From Erysipelotrichales bacterium (GTDB lineage Bacteria; Bacillota_I; Bacilli_A; RF39; UBA660), in NCBI GenBank assembly GCA_022508565.1, contig JAFLUY010000007.1, positions 49,032 to 113,031 of the forward strand: 64,000 nucleotides of DNA, in the 5' to 3' direction. Both the position numbers and the translations under genes were made by a program. Of the stretch, positions 8,186-17,573 are shown in pieces; position 1 is the first letter of the stretch; every line of letters starts with the position of its first letter. The notes under the pieces are model-generated. The model was not told where the DNA came from. It did no database searches and saw nothing but the letters and a program-made list of their open reading frames with translations.

Positions 8186-8962
8186 GTGAAAGCATTAATT
8201 ACTAGTATACAATTTAAAAAAATTGATAAAAAACATTGTTATTGGTCAATAACATTAAGAGATGTTCATGGGAATTTACTTGAAGTTTTTGATGTGCCAA
8301 AATTAAGCGATAGTATTAATTTTCGTACACAAACTTATGGTATCTTAACTATAACTAATTCTTATGATTTATTAAGAATATTTACAGAAACGCCAACACC
8401 TTTACCAGTTTATGTAGGAAGTGACAGCACTAATAAAAATCAATATATTAAAAACCATAAAGGTGATATATTTAAATTTGATGAAGAAGAATATGGTATT
8501 GATAAAGTAACAAAACTTATAGTTGGTAATAAAAAGACAAGAAAAGAAATAAATGCTGAAATTGAAAGCATAGTTTCAAAAGAACGATCAATTGATGTAG
8601 GAGTTAAAACTAAGCAAGATTCTAAAGTCTTTTCATCTCCTCAACTTTATTATGGGTTTGGTTATCCACTATCGGATTATAAAGAAAGTAATAAATCAAC
8701 AATAAATACAGCAACTGATATGTTTAGAACTTTTATTGAAGGTATTTTATGTATTTATAATACAACTGAATTATTAGATCTTGGTAGATCAGATGCTATT
8801 GAATATCCAATCGTAGAGGTTTTATATGATGAAAACGGAGAAATTAATGGTATTGGTAGTATTGAAACAGATGATTACTTAATGATTGAAAATGGAAAAT
8901 ATAAGATTATTAATAAAACACCAGAATTAAAAGAAGAACAAAAAGTAAGAACATTAAATTAA
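8186..8962 (+). CDS. Soluble protein of unknown function
   Basis: 258 residues from a GTG start at 8186, chosen because AAGGGGGAAG (8172-8181) sits at the right distance. No signal peptide or membrane helix is visible. The first 100 residues are beta-rich; the middle (about 110-160) is charged and likely helical; the C-terminal part contains IEYPIVEVLYDENGEI and ends in a charged tail. It is followed after 53 bases by a second unrecognised gene in the same direction. No function can be proposed. Confidence 0.7.
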   Translation: MKALITSIQFKKIDKKHCYWSITLRDVHGNLLEVFDVPKLSDSINFRTQTYGILTITNSYDLLRIFTETPTPLPVYVGSDSTNKNQYIKNHKGDIFKFDEEEYGIDKVTKLIVGNKKTRKEINAEIESIVSKERSIDVGVKTKQDSKVFSSPQLYYGFGYPLSDYKESNKSTINTATDMFRTFIEGILCIYNTTELLDLGRSDAIEYPIVEVLYDENGEINGIGSIETDDYLMIENGKYKIINKTPELKEEQKVRTLN

Positions 8963-9015
8963 AAAGACTAAACTAAAGTTTTTTTGAAACAAAAAAAGAA
9001 TTTAGGGGTTAAATA

Positions 9016-10020
9016 ATGACAAAGTTTGAAAAGAATTTATTAAATGCACAAAATGAAGATAAAATAATTTATTATGATTATTTATCATATAAAAAAGCTG
9101 CCGGCTGGACATCAGGAGCAGTTGTTGATGATTGGCGTAGACCAATGATCGTAAAAAAGGCAAAATATAATGGTAATTTTTTAAATAGTTTACCTGATTA
9201 TTACTTTTTAGGAATTCCAATCAAAGAATTATTAAAAAGTACTTATGCAAGTGGATTTTCAGCTGCTTGTACAGTTGCTTTGAGTTTATGTTTTGACGAT
9301 TTTGAAATTATTACTTGTAATTTAGCTAATTATGCAGAACATACAAAAAATGATTACTTTGAAAGCACTTTTTTAGTAGTTGATATAGATGGAGTCAAAA
9401 CTGCAATTGATCCAACTTTTGGTTTTATTACTGATTATGATACTTACAACGAAATTTTTAATTTACAAGAAATTAAAAAAATTAGTTCTGATCAAGTTAA
9501 AGATACAAAAACATATGATCATATTAAATCATTAAGAGACTATGTAGGACCAGAGATTAGTAAAGATAATGTTTTAGTTCTTCAAAAAGGAAGTTGGTCT
9601 CCAACACTTGCACATGAAATGTATGAAATGGTATTAGATGAACACATGTATTTTTGTGAGGGAGATGCAAAAATAATTAGAGAAAATAAGGAAGATGATA
9701 AAGCATTAACAATGGATGACGTTGTTTTAGCAGATTTTATTGGTAGAAGTTTACTTGCTACATCTACTAAAGGTTGCATTATAAGTTGGAGAAGAAAATA
9801 TAATAATAAAGATGTTGGAAATGCTAGATTTATCTATCCAGCAACAGTTTTAAATTCATTAGAAGATGATGAAAAAGATAACAATCTTTATAGTATTTAT
9901 GATAGTAGTATTATAGATAACGAAAGAGTGCAAAAATATTATAGTAGCGCATTATTCACTGCTTTAAGAGTGGTTGCATCAAGAGTATCTAGTTTGAAAA
10001 GTCAAAAGAAAAAGAGATAA
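9016..10020 (+). CDS. Protein with transglutaminase-like core, catalytic His apparently absent
   Basis: 334 residues, soluble. The region around Cys85 (SAACTVAL) and Asp132 (GVKTAIDPTFG) resembles the Cys and Asp parts of transglutaminase-like domains. Those usually show a His about 13-15 residues before the Asp. Here that position is Thr118 or Phe119 (FESTFLVVDIDG), so either the protein is a non-catalytic member or the resemblance is limited. The C-terminal half is unrecognised and ends in a basic tail (SQKKKR). The ribosome site AGGGG precedes the ATG. It converges on the radical SAM gene with only 4 bases between. Confidence 0.7.
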   Translation: MTKFEKNLLNAQNEDKIIYYDYLSYKKAAGWTSGAVVDDWRRPMIVKKAKYNGNFLNSLPDYYFLGIPIKELLKSTYASGFSAACTVALSLCFDDFEIITCNLANYAEHTKNDYFESTFLVVDIDGVKTAIDPTFGFITDYDTYNEIFNLQEIKKISSDQVKDTKTYDHIKSLRDYVGPEISKDNVLVLQKGSWSPTLAHEMYEMVLDEHMYFCEGDAKIIRENKEDDKALTMDDVVLADFIGRSLLATSTKGCIISWRRKYNNKDVGNARFIYPATVLNSLEDDEKDNNLYSIYDSSIIDNERVQKYYSSALFTALRVVASRVSSLKSQKKKR

Positions 10021-10024
10021 GATA

Positions 10025-10840
10025 TTAACCATTATAGTTATTCCATCTTTTAACCTCTTTATTACATGCTCTTAAATAGCGTTTTGGTGGTAAAACAATT
10101 GCATTATTTTCAAGCAATTGTTTTTCAATTGATCCATTTAAAACATTTCCATAATTATAAACTGTTCTTTGATGTATAGTTGATGCATCACATTCAGTAA
10201 TTACTCCTGCCTGATTTATAGTTACTAGTGGTCCAATTTCGCATCTACCGTGTTCTTTATCAAATTTAAGGTTTGAATTAACATAAGTTATATAATGTTT
10301 TATTGGAATTAGTGGTATGGTTAAATTATTATCTAAGTATTGAGCATTACCTTCACATAATAATTTTTTGTCAATAGTTCTAAAGTCATAAAAGTATTTG
10401 CTTTCTTTATATTTTTGTATATTTTCACCAAATTCATCTATGATATTTAATCGCTTCATTTCATCAATATGATATTTATCAATAGATATTGAAAAGAAGG
10501 CACGTACTGACTCGGCTCCGATATAATTATTTATCTCTTCGAATAAGCGGATCATTTCTTCAGAATAAATTGTTCCATTGATAGTTGCTGTAAGATGAGT
10601 TAGATAAATGTGATGTTCAATTAAATAATCAATTATACTTTCTAATCTATCTAGTGCTAATGTTAGTTCTCCTCCACATATTGAGAGTGTTCCAAGAGCT
10701 AGTGTTTGTTCAAGTGTTGCTTCAATTACTTCATCTGACATTTTTCTTCGTTCCTTTTTGCCATGCAAACAGTGAGCACAATTCATGTTACAGACATCTG
10801 ATACTACCATTGCTAAATTTTGAAAACAACATTTATTCAT
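10025..10840 (-). CDS. Radical SAM protein
   Basis: 271 residues. Start at 10840 (MNKCC) follows GGAGG by 5 bases; an ATG four codons upstream would overlap that site and is rejected. The radical SAM cluster motif CxxxCxxC is CNMNCAHC near residue 20, followed by a Gly-Gly-Glu motif (SICGGELTL) as in SAM-binding enzymes. Further Cys residues occur in the C-terminal half (RCEIGP, ECDAST, LRACNK) but no full SPASM pattern is clear. Substrate unknown. The minus-strand promoter is an extended -10 at 10066-like spacing upstream, at 10866-10874. Confidence 0.85.
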   Translation of the reverse strand: MNKCCFQNLAMVVSDVCNMNCAHCLHGKKERRKMSDEVIEATLEQTLALGTLSICGGELTLALDRLESIIDYLIEHHIYLTHLTATINGTIYSEEMIRLFEEINNYIGAESVRAFFSISIDKYHIDEMKRLNIIDEFGENIQKYKESKYFYDFRTIDKKLLCEGNAQYLDNNLTIPLIPIKHYITYVNSNLKFDKEHGRCEIGPLVTINQAGVITECDASTIHQRTVYNYGNVLNGSIEKQLLENNAIVLPPKRYLRACNKEVKRWNNYNG

Positions 10841-10959
10841 AACGGCCTCCATAAAATTAATTGTTATTATAACATAAATTGTTAATTTTCTAAAAAATTG
10901 TCGAATTTTTGTTTGAGTAATGTTATAATTAATTAAATGTTTAGTAAGAGGGTGGATAT

Positions 10960-11583
10960 ATGGAATATTTAGATATTTATGATGAAAATGGAAACCATTT
11001 AGGTAAAGAAGAAAGAAGTGTAGTACACGCGTTGGCTTTATGGCATAAGACAGTTCATTGCTGGCTTTTTGATAAGGAAGGCAATATATATTTTCAAATA
11101 AGAAAAGATGAAGGAACTTTTTATACTACAGGTTCTGGCCATATTCAAGCTGGTGAAAGCGTTAAAGAAGGTTTTTATCGCGAGATAAAAGAAGAAATTG
11201 GTATTGAAGTTGATATTGATAACTGTATACTTGTTGATGTTGTTAATTTTGTTATGGATAGGTCTAATAAAGATGGATCTGTTTTTAGAGATCGTGCTTT
11301 TGCTAATGTTTATATATGTGATTTTGAAGAATCAATTGATGCCTTTAAATTTGATACAAATGAAGTTAAAGGTTTAGTTAAAATGACTGCAAAAGATGTT
11401 TTAGCTTTAATAAGTTCAGAGGTTGACTCTATAAATGCAACTTATATAGTAGCAGATAATGATAAAAATATAAGTTATGAAGAAACTGTTACAAGAGATA
11501 ATTTCTTAGTTAATCCTGGAGAAACTATTTTAGGAAAATATGGAGATGTAGTAAGAAAGGTTATTGAGGTAACAAGTAAATAA
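10960..11583 (+). CDS. Nudix hydrolase, Idi/YfcD-like
   Basis: 207 residues with a perfect Nudix box, G-x5-E-x7-R-E-U-x-E-E-x-G-U, from Gly60 to Ile82 (core REIKEEIGI). The N-terminus (EYLDIYDENGNHLG, then WHKTVHCWLF) is that of isopentenyl-isomerase-like Nudix proteins, which hydrolyse nucleoside diphosphate-linked compounds. Substrate unknown. It opens a three-gene run (Nudix, HD, ABC exporter) with gaps of 9 and 21 bases. An extended -10 is at 10921-10929. Confidence 0.92.
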   Translation: MEYLDIYDENGNHLGKEERSVVHALALWHKTVHCWLFDKEGNIYFQIRKDEGTFYTTGSGHIQAGESVKEGFYREIKEEIGIEVDIDNCILVDVVNFVMDRSNKDGSVFRDRAFANVYICDFEESIDAFKFDTNEVKGLVKMTAKDVLALISSEVDSINATYIVADNDKNISYEETVTRDNFLVNPGETILGKYGDVVRKVIEVTSK

Positions 11584-11592
11584 GGAAGAATT

Positions 11593-12249
11593 ATGAATAA
11601 AGCAAAAAGAGTAGTAAATTATTATGTTTTAATAGCTAAGTTAAAAGAAGTAATTAGAAAAGGATGGAAAAATGCTTGTGTTTCTAAAGAAAGATTAGAA
11701 TCAGTTGCTGACCATGTTTATAGTACCGAGAATTTAGCTATTGCAATGTATTATGTCTATAAACCAGATATTGATTTAAAAAAAGTAATTATGATGTTAG
11801 CAGTTCATGAAATTGAAGAAATAATAATTGGAGATATAGCTGTTAGTGATCCAGAATATAAACATGCTAAAGATAACGCTCATAATATTGTTGAAAGTGT
11901 TTTAGAAACATTAGGTGAAGCAGAAGAAGTAAAAGATCTAATATTTGAATTTGACGAAAAAGCTACAAAAGAAGCAAAATTTGCTTTTCTATGTGATAAA
12001 TTAGATTGTGACATTCAAGCAAAACTTTATAGTGAACAATGTGGGTTTGATAAAGAGGAATTAAAGAATAAAAATAATTTCTTTACTTCGCATGTGGTTA
12101 ATGGAAATGAGACTTTATCTGATATTTGGTTACCATGGGATGAACATATTTATCAAGATGATGAAGATTTTAAAAGTGTTTTTGATTATGTTTTTAATAA
12201 CGAAATACTTTCTTTTAGAAGTGAGTTTGAAAACGATATTAAAGATTAA
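11593..12249 (+). CDS. HD-domain phosphohydrolase, YfbR/HDDC2-like
   Basis: 218 residues with the helical HD fold. His41 (SVADHVY), His72-Glu73 with Glu76 (VHEIEEIIIGD) and a later Asp in LCDKLDCD match the metal ligands of YfbR-type 5'-deoxynucleotidases, except that the HD pair reads His-Glu. Glu may still bind the metal. It lies 9 bases after the Nudix gene, so the pair may clean up nucleotides together; this is inference. Confidence 0.85.
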   Translation: MNKAKRVVNYYVLIAKLKEVIRKGWKNACVSKERLESVADHVYSTENLAIAMYYVYKPDIDLKKVIMMLAVHEIEEIIIGDIAVSDPEYKHAKDNAHNIVESVLETLGEAEEVKDLIFEFDEKATKEAKFAFLCDKLDCDIQAKLYSEQCGFDKEELKNKNNFFTSHVVNGNETLSDIWLPWDEHIYQDDEDFKSVFDYVFNNEILSFRSEFENDIKD

Positions 12250-12270
12250 TTATTATTTAGGAGGGGTAGA

Positions 12271-14037
12271 GTGAAAGAAGAAAACAAAGAAGAAAAAATA
12301 AAGTTTAGCAGTGTATTTAAATATTTAAAATATACTTATAAGTATGCAAAAGAAGGAAAAATTTACTTATTTATTACTTTTATTACCAGCATTATTTTAG
12401 GGGCGATATCTGTAGCTGTACCTATTTACAATGCGAGACAGATTGTTTCTCTAACAGATGGAGACTTTCCTACATTAATTAGAATTGTTTTAATTATTTT
12501 TGGACTAGAAATATTAAGAAATACAGGTAGATTAATATTTAGTTTTTCTTGGAATAAATATTTTTATAAAGTTAAAAAGAATATTCAATTAAAAATTGTT
12601 GAAGAAACTTTAAAAATTACAACTGATGAATTGAATACACATTCTAGTGGAATATTTATTGAAAGAATTAACAATGATACGGAAAAGATTGTTGATGTAT
12701 TTGTTGATTTATTTGATAGACTTACTTATTTAATCGCTAATATTGGAGTATTTGTAAGTGTATTCTTTATAAACAAAGTAATATTTGCTGTTTTTGCTAT
12801 ATTTATAGCTACATCGCTTCTATTTCAAAATAGAACAGCAGCAATTGTTTTAGAAAAAAGAAAGAAACATATTAAGAATCGTGAAAAAGTAAATGGTTTT
12901 ACTTCAGAAATGGTTAGAGGTGCTAAAGATATTAAAATCTTAAATGCCGAAAAGTCATTTTTAAAACATGCAGCTGAGAGAATGGATGATTTAAAACAAA
13001 CAGGTATGGCGTGGACTTTTACAAGTGCAAAATTCAGATGGGTCAATGGAAGCCTTCTAGATATATTGGATTTAGTTGTTTCTTTAGTTGGTGTGTATTT
13101 TATCATCAATGGAAAACTAACTGTTTCAGCAATGTTAATAATTTATAACTACACTGGAAAAATCACAAGTATATCTAATAACTGTGAATATATTATTAGT
13201 TTAGTTAATAATTTTAATCTATCGGCAAGTAGAATATTTGGTATTTTACTTGAAGAAGAATTTGAAAAAGAAAAATTTGGCGATAAACATGTTAAAAAAT
13301 TAAAAGGTAATATTAAGTTTGATAAAGTTAATTTTGATTATGATGGCTATAACGCTGTACTTAAAAATATGAGTTTTGAAGTTGAAGCAAATAATACTGT
13401 TGCATTTGTAGGTAAAAGTGGAGCAGGTAAATCAACAATATTTAATTTAATTAGCAAATTATATGACCCAACATCAGGTAATATATATTTAGATGATTAT
13501 AATATTAAGGATTTAGATCGTGAATCAATTCGTGGTAACTTATCAATCATTTCACAAAATCCATATATTTATAATTTATCAATCAAAGAAAACTTACATA
13601 TAATTAAAAGTAATGCAACTGATAAAGAAATAAAAGAAGCTTGTAAAACAGCTTGCTTACATGACTTTATAATGTCTTTAAAAGATGGTTATGACACAAT
13701 TGTAGGTGAGGGTGGAGTTACTCTATCTGGAGGACAAAAACAAAGACTTGCTATTGCTAGAGCAATTCTATTAAAAACACCAATTATTTTATTTGATGAA
13801 GCTACATCAGCTTTAGATAATGAAACTCAAAGTGAGATAACAAAAGCAATTGAAAACATGAAAGGTGATTACACAATTTTAATTATTGCTCATAGATTAT
13901 CGACTGTTGAAAATGCCGATAAAATATTTGTTGTTGATAAAGGCAAAGTTGTTGACAGTGGCACTCGAACTTATCTTTTAAAGAATAGTAAAACATTTAA
14001 AAAGTTATATCAAACTGAGCTTGAAAATGAAAAATAA
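12271..14037 (+). CDS. ABC transporter, exporter-type half transporter
   Basis: 588 residues from a GTG start after GGAGGGG. An N-terminal six-helix membrane domain (about residues 30-330) is fused to an ATPase domain. The ATPase has Walker A GKSGAGKST (381-389), signature LSGGQ (485-489), Walker B ending in Asp509-Glu510 (LFDEATSALD) and the switch His in IIAHRLST. This is the MsbA/MdlB-like layout, which works as a homodimer or heterodimer; no second half transporter is adjacent, so a homodimer is likely. Substrate unknown. A terminator follows. Confidence 0.95.
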   Translation: MKEENKEEKIKFSSVFKYLKYTYKYAKEGKIYLFITFITSIILGAISVAVPIYNARQIVSLTDGDFPTLIRIVLIIFGLEILRNTGRLIFSFSWNKYFYKVKKNIQLKIVEETLKITTDELNTHSSGIFIERINNDTEKIVDVFVDLFDRLTYLIANIGVFVSVFFINKVIFAVFAIFIATSLLFQNRTAAIVLEKRKKHIKNREKVNGFTSEMVRGAKDIKILNAEKSFLKHAAERMDDLKQTGMAWTFTSAKFRWVNGSLLDILDLVVSLVGVYFIINGKLTVSAMLIIYNYTGKITSISNNCEYIISLVNNFNLSASRIFGILLEEEFEKEKFGDKHVKKLKGNIKFDKVNFDYDGYNAVLKNMSFEVEANNTVAFVGKSGAGKSTIFNLISKLYDPTSGNIYLDDYNIKDLDRESIRGNLSIISQNPYIYNLSIKENLHIIKSNATDKEIKEACKTACLHDFIMSLKDGYDTIVGEGGVTLSGGQKQRLAIARAILLKTPIILFDEATSALDNETQSEITKAIENMKGDYTILIIAHRLSTVENADKIFVVDKGKVVDSGTRTYLLKNSKTFKKLYQTELENEK

Positions 14038-14040
14038 TTT

Positions 14041-14076
14041 AAAAAGAACTATGAGTTATTTCTCTTAGTTTTTTTG
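14041..14076 (+). terminator. Rho-independent terminator
   Basis: Arms 14046-14055 and 14062-14071 pair with one mismatch around a 6-base loop, followed by T's, ending the Nudix-HD-ABC operon. An extended -10 for the next gene follows (TG 14079-14080, TATAAT 14082-14087). Confidence 0.8.
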
Positions 14077-14113
14077 TGTGATATAATAGTTCTTAAGAAT
14101 AGAGGATGATAAT

Positions 14114-15754
14114 ATGAATGAAAAAGGGTTAATAAAGCAAGTTTTTAAGCTAATTAATTCTAATTACAGTAATATTTATGTTATTGATATAGAAGAAGAT
14201 AAAGTTTATATGCTTTATTTTAATGAAGATAATTCTTTGTTTATTAAGAACACAATAACTTATACGGACTTTATTGAAGAAGCAAAAAAGTTTGTTCATA
14301 AAGATGAAGTAAGTTCTTATTTTGATGCTATTTCTTTAAACAGATTAGAAAGCGAGTCTCAAAAGGGGAATAATGAAACAAAAGTTAAATATCGTAAATT
14401 AAGTGAGACTGGTGAATATCGTTGGTCAGTTAATATCATTAATTATCTTCCATTTGAAGGAAAAAGATTAATATTTATGATGAGTGAAGATATTAATGAA
14501 AGACTTGTTGATAGTGAAGAACATAATTTACGTCTTGCTTCAGAAGTTGCAAATTATAAAACAAGAATTAGTCGTGAAAACGATTCTATAAGTGATGCAA
14601 TAATGCAAATAAATAATTTACTTGATTCAAGTAAAGGTGATTCAATTTTTAAAAATACTGATACGAAAGATTATATTAATTCAATATTCAATCGTGTAAG
14701 TATTGATCATCCTGAACTAAATGATGCCATTGTTAATAAGATTGTAACTAGTGAAAATTATATTAAACCAACAATTCTAATTGTCGATGATTCATCAATA
14801 ATTAGAAATTCATTAAAACGTATTTTTGATAAAGAATATAACATAGTTACTGCTAATAATGGAAATGAAGCAATTGATATTATTACTAAAAATATATTAT
14901 CTAAAGATAATCTAGAAAAACTAAATATTGTTGCAGTGTTACTAGATTTGATAATGCCTGGCAGTGATGGTTTTGTCGTTTTAGATTTTATTAAAAACTT
15001 TAATTTATTTTCAAAAATACCAATTGCTATTATAAGTGGTGATGAAACAAGAGAAACAAGAAAAAGAGTATACGAGTATGATATTGTTGATATGTTAGAA
15101 AAACCGTTTAATACAGAAACTATTAGAACAAGAATAAATAAAATTATTCAGCTTTATTTATCTTCTAATAATCTACAAAGCTTATTAGTTAGACAAAACA
15201 GTAAGGAAAATAATGCTATTAATGGTGTTATGAAAAGAATAGTTGAAAATATTACAACTACTGCTTATTCAATAAATTTAAAAAAGATAGTTCAAATTAT
15301 TACAGAAAATTTAGCTAGTAATTATCCAAATTATGGAATAGATTCTAAACGCGTTAGTGCAATAGTTGAGGGATGTAGTTTATATAATATTGGAGCGATT
15401 GCGATGTCTAATAATCAAGTTGTTACATCAAATAGCATTAAAGAAGAAATAGAATATGGCCTTTCTATTATTAATGAAATAATAGATGATGATTATTTAA
15501 AAGAAGTTACAACAAAAATTATTATGTATAGTTGTGAAATGTATAATGGAAGTGGCTACCCAGATGGTATAAGCGGTGAAGCTATTCCAATTGAGGCTCA
15601 AATAACTAATTTAGCAGTTAGATTATGTAATAAAGAAAAATCTATGCAATCAGTTATTAAAAAAATTACAAATGAAGATGCAAATAAATATAACAAACAT
15701 TTGATTGAAGTGATTAATAATACAAAAAAGGATTTAAAAAAGGTTATAAATTAA
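14114..15754 (+). CDS. PAS-REC-degenerate HD-GYP signalling protein
   Basis: 546 residues in three parts. Residues ~15-135 look PAS-like (GEYRWSVNII). Residues ~220-345 are a receiver domain with Asp225-Asp226, phospho-acceptor Asp278 (LLDLIMPGSDGF) and Lys in LEKPF. Residues ~370-540 resemble HD-GYP: the GSGYPDG and IPIEAQI motifs are present, but the metal-binding HD is Tyr-Asn (SLYNIGAIAMS) and the His-His-Glu before GYP is Tyr-Ser-Cys-Glu. Cyclic-di-GMP hydrolysis is therefore unlikely; a ligand-binding or scaffold output is possible. No membrane helix and no adjacent histidine kinase. Confidence 0.85.
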   Translation: MNEKGLIKQVFKLINSNYSNIYVIDIEEDKVYMLYFNEDNSLFIKNTITYTDFIEEAKKFVHKDEVSSYFDAISLNRLESESQKGNNETKVKYRKLSETGEYRWSVNIINYLPFEGKRLIFMMSEDINERLVDSEEHNLRLASEVANYKTRISRENDSISDAIMQINNLLDSSKGDSIFKNTDTKDYINSIFNRVSIDHPELNDAIVNKIVTSENYIKPTILIVDDSSIIRNSLKRIFDKEYNIVTANNGNEAIDIITKNILSKDNLEKLNIVAVLLDLIMPGSDGFVVLDFIKNFNLFSKIPIAIISGDETRETRKRVYEYDIVDMLEKPFNTETIRTRINKIIQLYLSSNNLQSLLVRQNSKENNAINGVMKRIVENITTTAYSINLKKIVQIITENLASNYPNYGIDSKRVSAIVEGCSLYNIGAIAMSNNQVVTSNSIKEEIEYGLSIINEIIDDDYLKEVTTKIIMYSCEMYNGSGYPDGISGEAIPIEAQITNLAVRLCNKEKSMQSVIKKITNEDANKYNKHLIEVINNTKKDLKKVIN

Positions 15755-15817
15755 ACTAATTATTGATGTTTATTAATTAATTTGGTATATTTATGTTAGG
15801 TAGGATAGGAGATTGTT

Positions 15818-16381
15818 ATGAGTAAAAAAGGTATTATTCAAAATGTGCTTGTCATCGTTTTAGGATTAGCAATAATCTGTATGTCTGTTGGCTATGCTGC
15901 ATTTAATGTAAAGGTAAGTTTAAGCGGAGAATCAGATGTAATAGAAAGTCCTAGTTGGAGTGTTCATTTAGATAGTCCAATTACAACATCATCTACAACT
16001 GTAACTAGTGATAGAGTTATAAAGATGCCAACTATTAATGAAGATGGTACTCAAGTGGATTTTAGTCTTTTTCTATATCCAGGAGATATTTATGAATTTA
16101 CAATTGATGTAAGAAACACAGGAACGTTTGATGGGAAACTTTCTACATATTCGTTAACAGAAAAACAAGCAGGAATTTTAGTTTCATCAGATAATGTCGA
16201 AGGTACATCAACAGAAGTAAGTGCTAACGTTTATGGTGTTACTCAAGATGAAATTTTAAGTAAAGGAAGCTATAGTGCTAAAACTATAAGAATAGAAGCT
16301 TTACCACAAGCAGAAGGTCAAGAAGTTACACCAAAAACATATGATTTTAAATTCAATATGATTTATGTTCAAAACAATTAA
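15818..16381 (+). CDS. Secreted or membrane-anchored surface protein, possibly SipW-type signal peptide
   Basis: 187 residues. One N-terminal hydrophobic segment (about 8-27) ends in SVGYAAF, resembling signal peptides of TasA/camelysin-like proteins that are cut by SipW-type signal peptidases. The rest is beta-rich, with many Ser/Thr and a segment on growth of a sandwich-like domain (FTIDVRNTGTFDGKL). No SipW gene is in the window. A TTGATG-17-TATATT promoter (15764-15792) precedes it, and a hairpin separates it from the next membrane gene. Confidence 0.65.
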   Translation: MSKKGIIQNVLVIVLGLAIICMSVGYAAFNVKVSLSGESDVIESPSWSVHLDSPITTSSTTVTSDRVIKMPTINEDGTQVDFSLFLYPGDIYEFTIDVRNTGTFDGKLSTYSLTEKQAGILVSSDNVEGTSTEVSANVYGVTQDEILSKGSYSAKTIRIEALPQAEGQEVTPKTYDFKFNMIYVQNN

Positions 16382-16385
16382 ATAA

Positions 16386-16416
16386 TTACCATTACTTAAC
16401 AGTAGTGGTATTTTAA
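16386..16416 (+). terminator. Hairpin terminator or attenuator between two envelope genes
   Basis: A 10-pair stem with one G-T pair (arms 16387-16396 and 16401-16410), loop TAAC, then only TTTT. The short T-run suggests partial read-through into the 16440 gene. Confidence 0.6.
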
Positions 16417-16439
16417 AATTAAAAAGGGAGTAGATATTT

Positions 16440-17510
16440 ATGAATATAAAAGATAATAGTAAGAATAACTTTAATATATCTAATTTAGTTGGCTATATTA
16501 TATTTGTAGTATTATTTATAATATTAGTTTCATCAGCTATTTATTTTTCTAAAAAAGATATTTCAGATACAGTTGTATCAAGCATTAGTTATAAAGAAGA
16601 GGCTGGAATTGGATATAAAGTATATTATCAAGAAAATCCTTTTTATAGTGATCCATATCTTTTAGAAGGCAAAACTTATATTTCAAAATATATAGATAGA
16701 ATTGATATTGATTATTCATACTTAGTTAATTATGATGATAAATTATCTGGTGCTTATGATTATATAATTAAAGCTAAACTTTTAGCTTATGCTCCAGGTA
16801 AGATGCAAGAGGAGTTGTGGAGTAGAGAATATCAAATATTAGAAAATCAAGGTTTTGAATTTAAAAATGAAGATAGTTATGAAATTAACGAAAATGTATC
16901 GATTAATTATCAGGCATTTAAAGAAGAGTATGATAATTACCGTAATGATACAGCTATAACAACAGAAGGAATATTAATTATCGAACTTTCAGTAGCGAAT
17001 CATGGGGAATATGATGTACTTGATAATTTTGATTATGAATCGCTTTTAAGACTTGAGATACCTGTAAGTGATGAAACATTAAAAATAAATAGTTCGACAA
17101 CAGTAACAGATCAAGAAAAAACAATAAGTAAAACTGAAGATGCTGATTTTGAAAGAAGTTTAGTTGTTATAATTGCTGGTCTTTTATGGGGACTTGCCGC
17201 AATTACATCAATTGCTGGAATTTGTTACTCAAGCATTAATCGAAAAAAAATGAGTTATTATGAAAAAAAACTTAAGAAGATATTAGATACACATGATTCA
17301 ATAATTGTAAATGTTGAAAATTTACCATCTTTAAGTGGATTAAATGTCGTTGATGTAACTACATTTGATGAATTATTAGATGCTCAAAGCGAAGTAAGAT
17401 TACCAATTAACTTTATGGAAAATAAGAAAAGAAGAGTTTCTAAATTTATCTTAATTAAAGATAAATTAGCATGGGTATATACACTTAAAGAAGGAGACGA
17501 AGAAAAATAG
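16440..17510 (+). CDS. Membrane protein with two helices and an outer beta-rich domain (DUF5305-like)
   Basis: 356 residues. One helix near the N-terminus (about 17-37) and a second at about 242-262 flank a 200-residue extracellular domain with repeated Tyr-rich strands. A cytoplasmic tail of about 90 residues follows. This topology and the strand pattern recall DUF5305 proteins, often found near SipW-type signal peptidases; the match is from memory and weak. Its neighbour upstream is a surface protein, so a role in surface assembly is plausible. Confidence 0.6.
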   Translation: MNIKDNSKNNFNISNLVGYIIFVVLFIILVSSAIYFSKKDISDTVVSSISYKEEAGIGYKVYYQENPFYSDPYLLEGKTYISKYIDRIDIDYSYLVNYDDKLSGAYDYIIKAKLLAYAPGKMQEELWSREYQILENQGFEFKNEDSYEINENVSINYQAFKEEYDNYRNDTAITTEGILIIELSVANHGEYDVLDNFDYESLLRLEIPVSDETLKINSSTTVTDQEKTISKTEDADFERSLVVIIAGLLWGLAAITSIAGICYSSINRKKMSYYEKKLKKILDTHDSIIVNVENLPSLSGLNVVDVTTFDELLDAQSEVRLPINFMENKKRRVSKFILIKDKLAWVYTLKEGDEEK

Positions 17511-17536
17511 AGGAGCACTAATGTGTTCTTTTTTTT
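17511..17536 (+). terminator. Rho-independent terminator
   Basis: Stem AGGAGCAC/GTGTTCTT with G-T pairs, loop TAAT, then T's, directly after the stop of the 16440 gene. Confidence 0.8.
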
Positions 17537-17573
17537 CAAAATATGTTAAAATTCTTTTTAGGAAGTGAATAGT

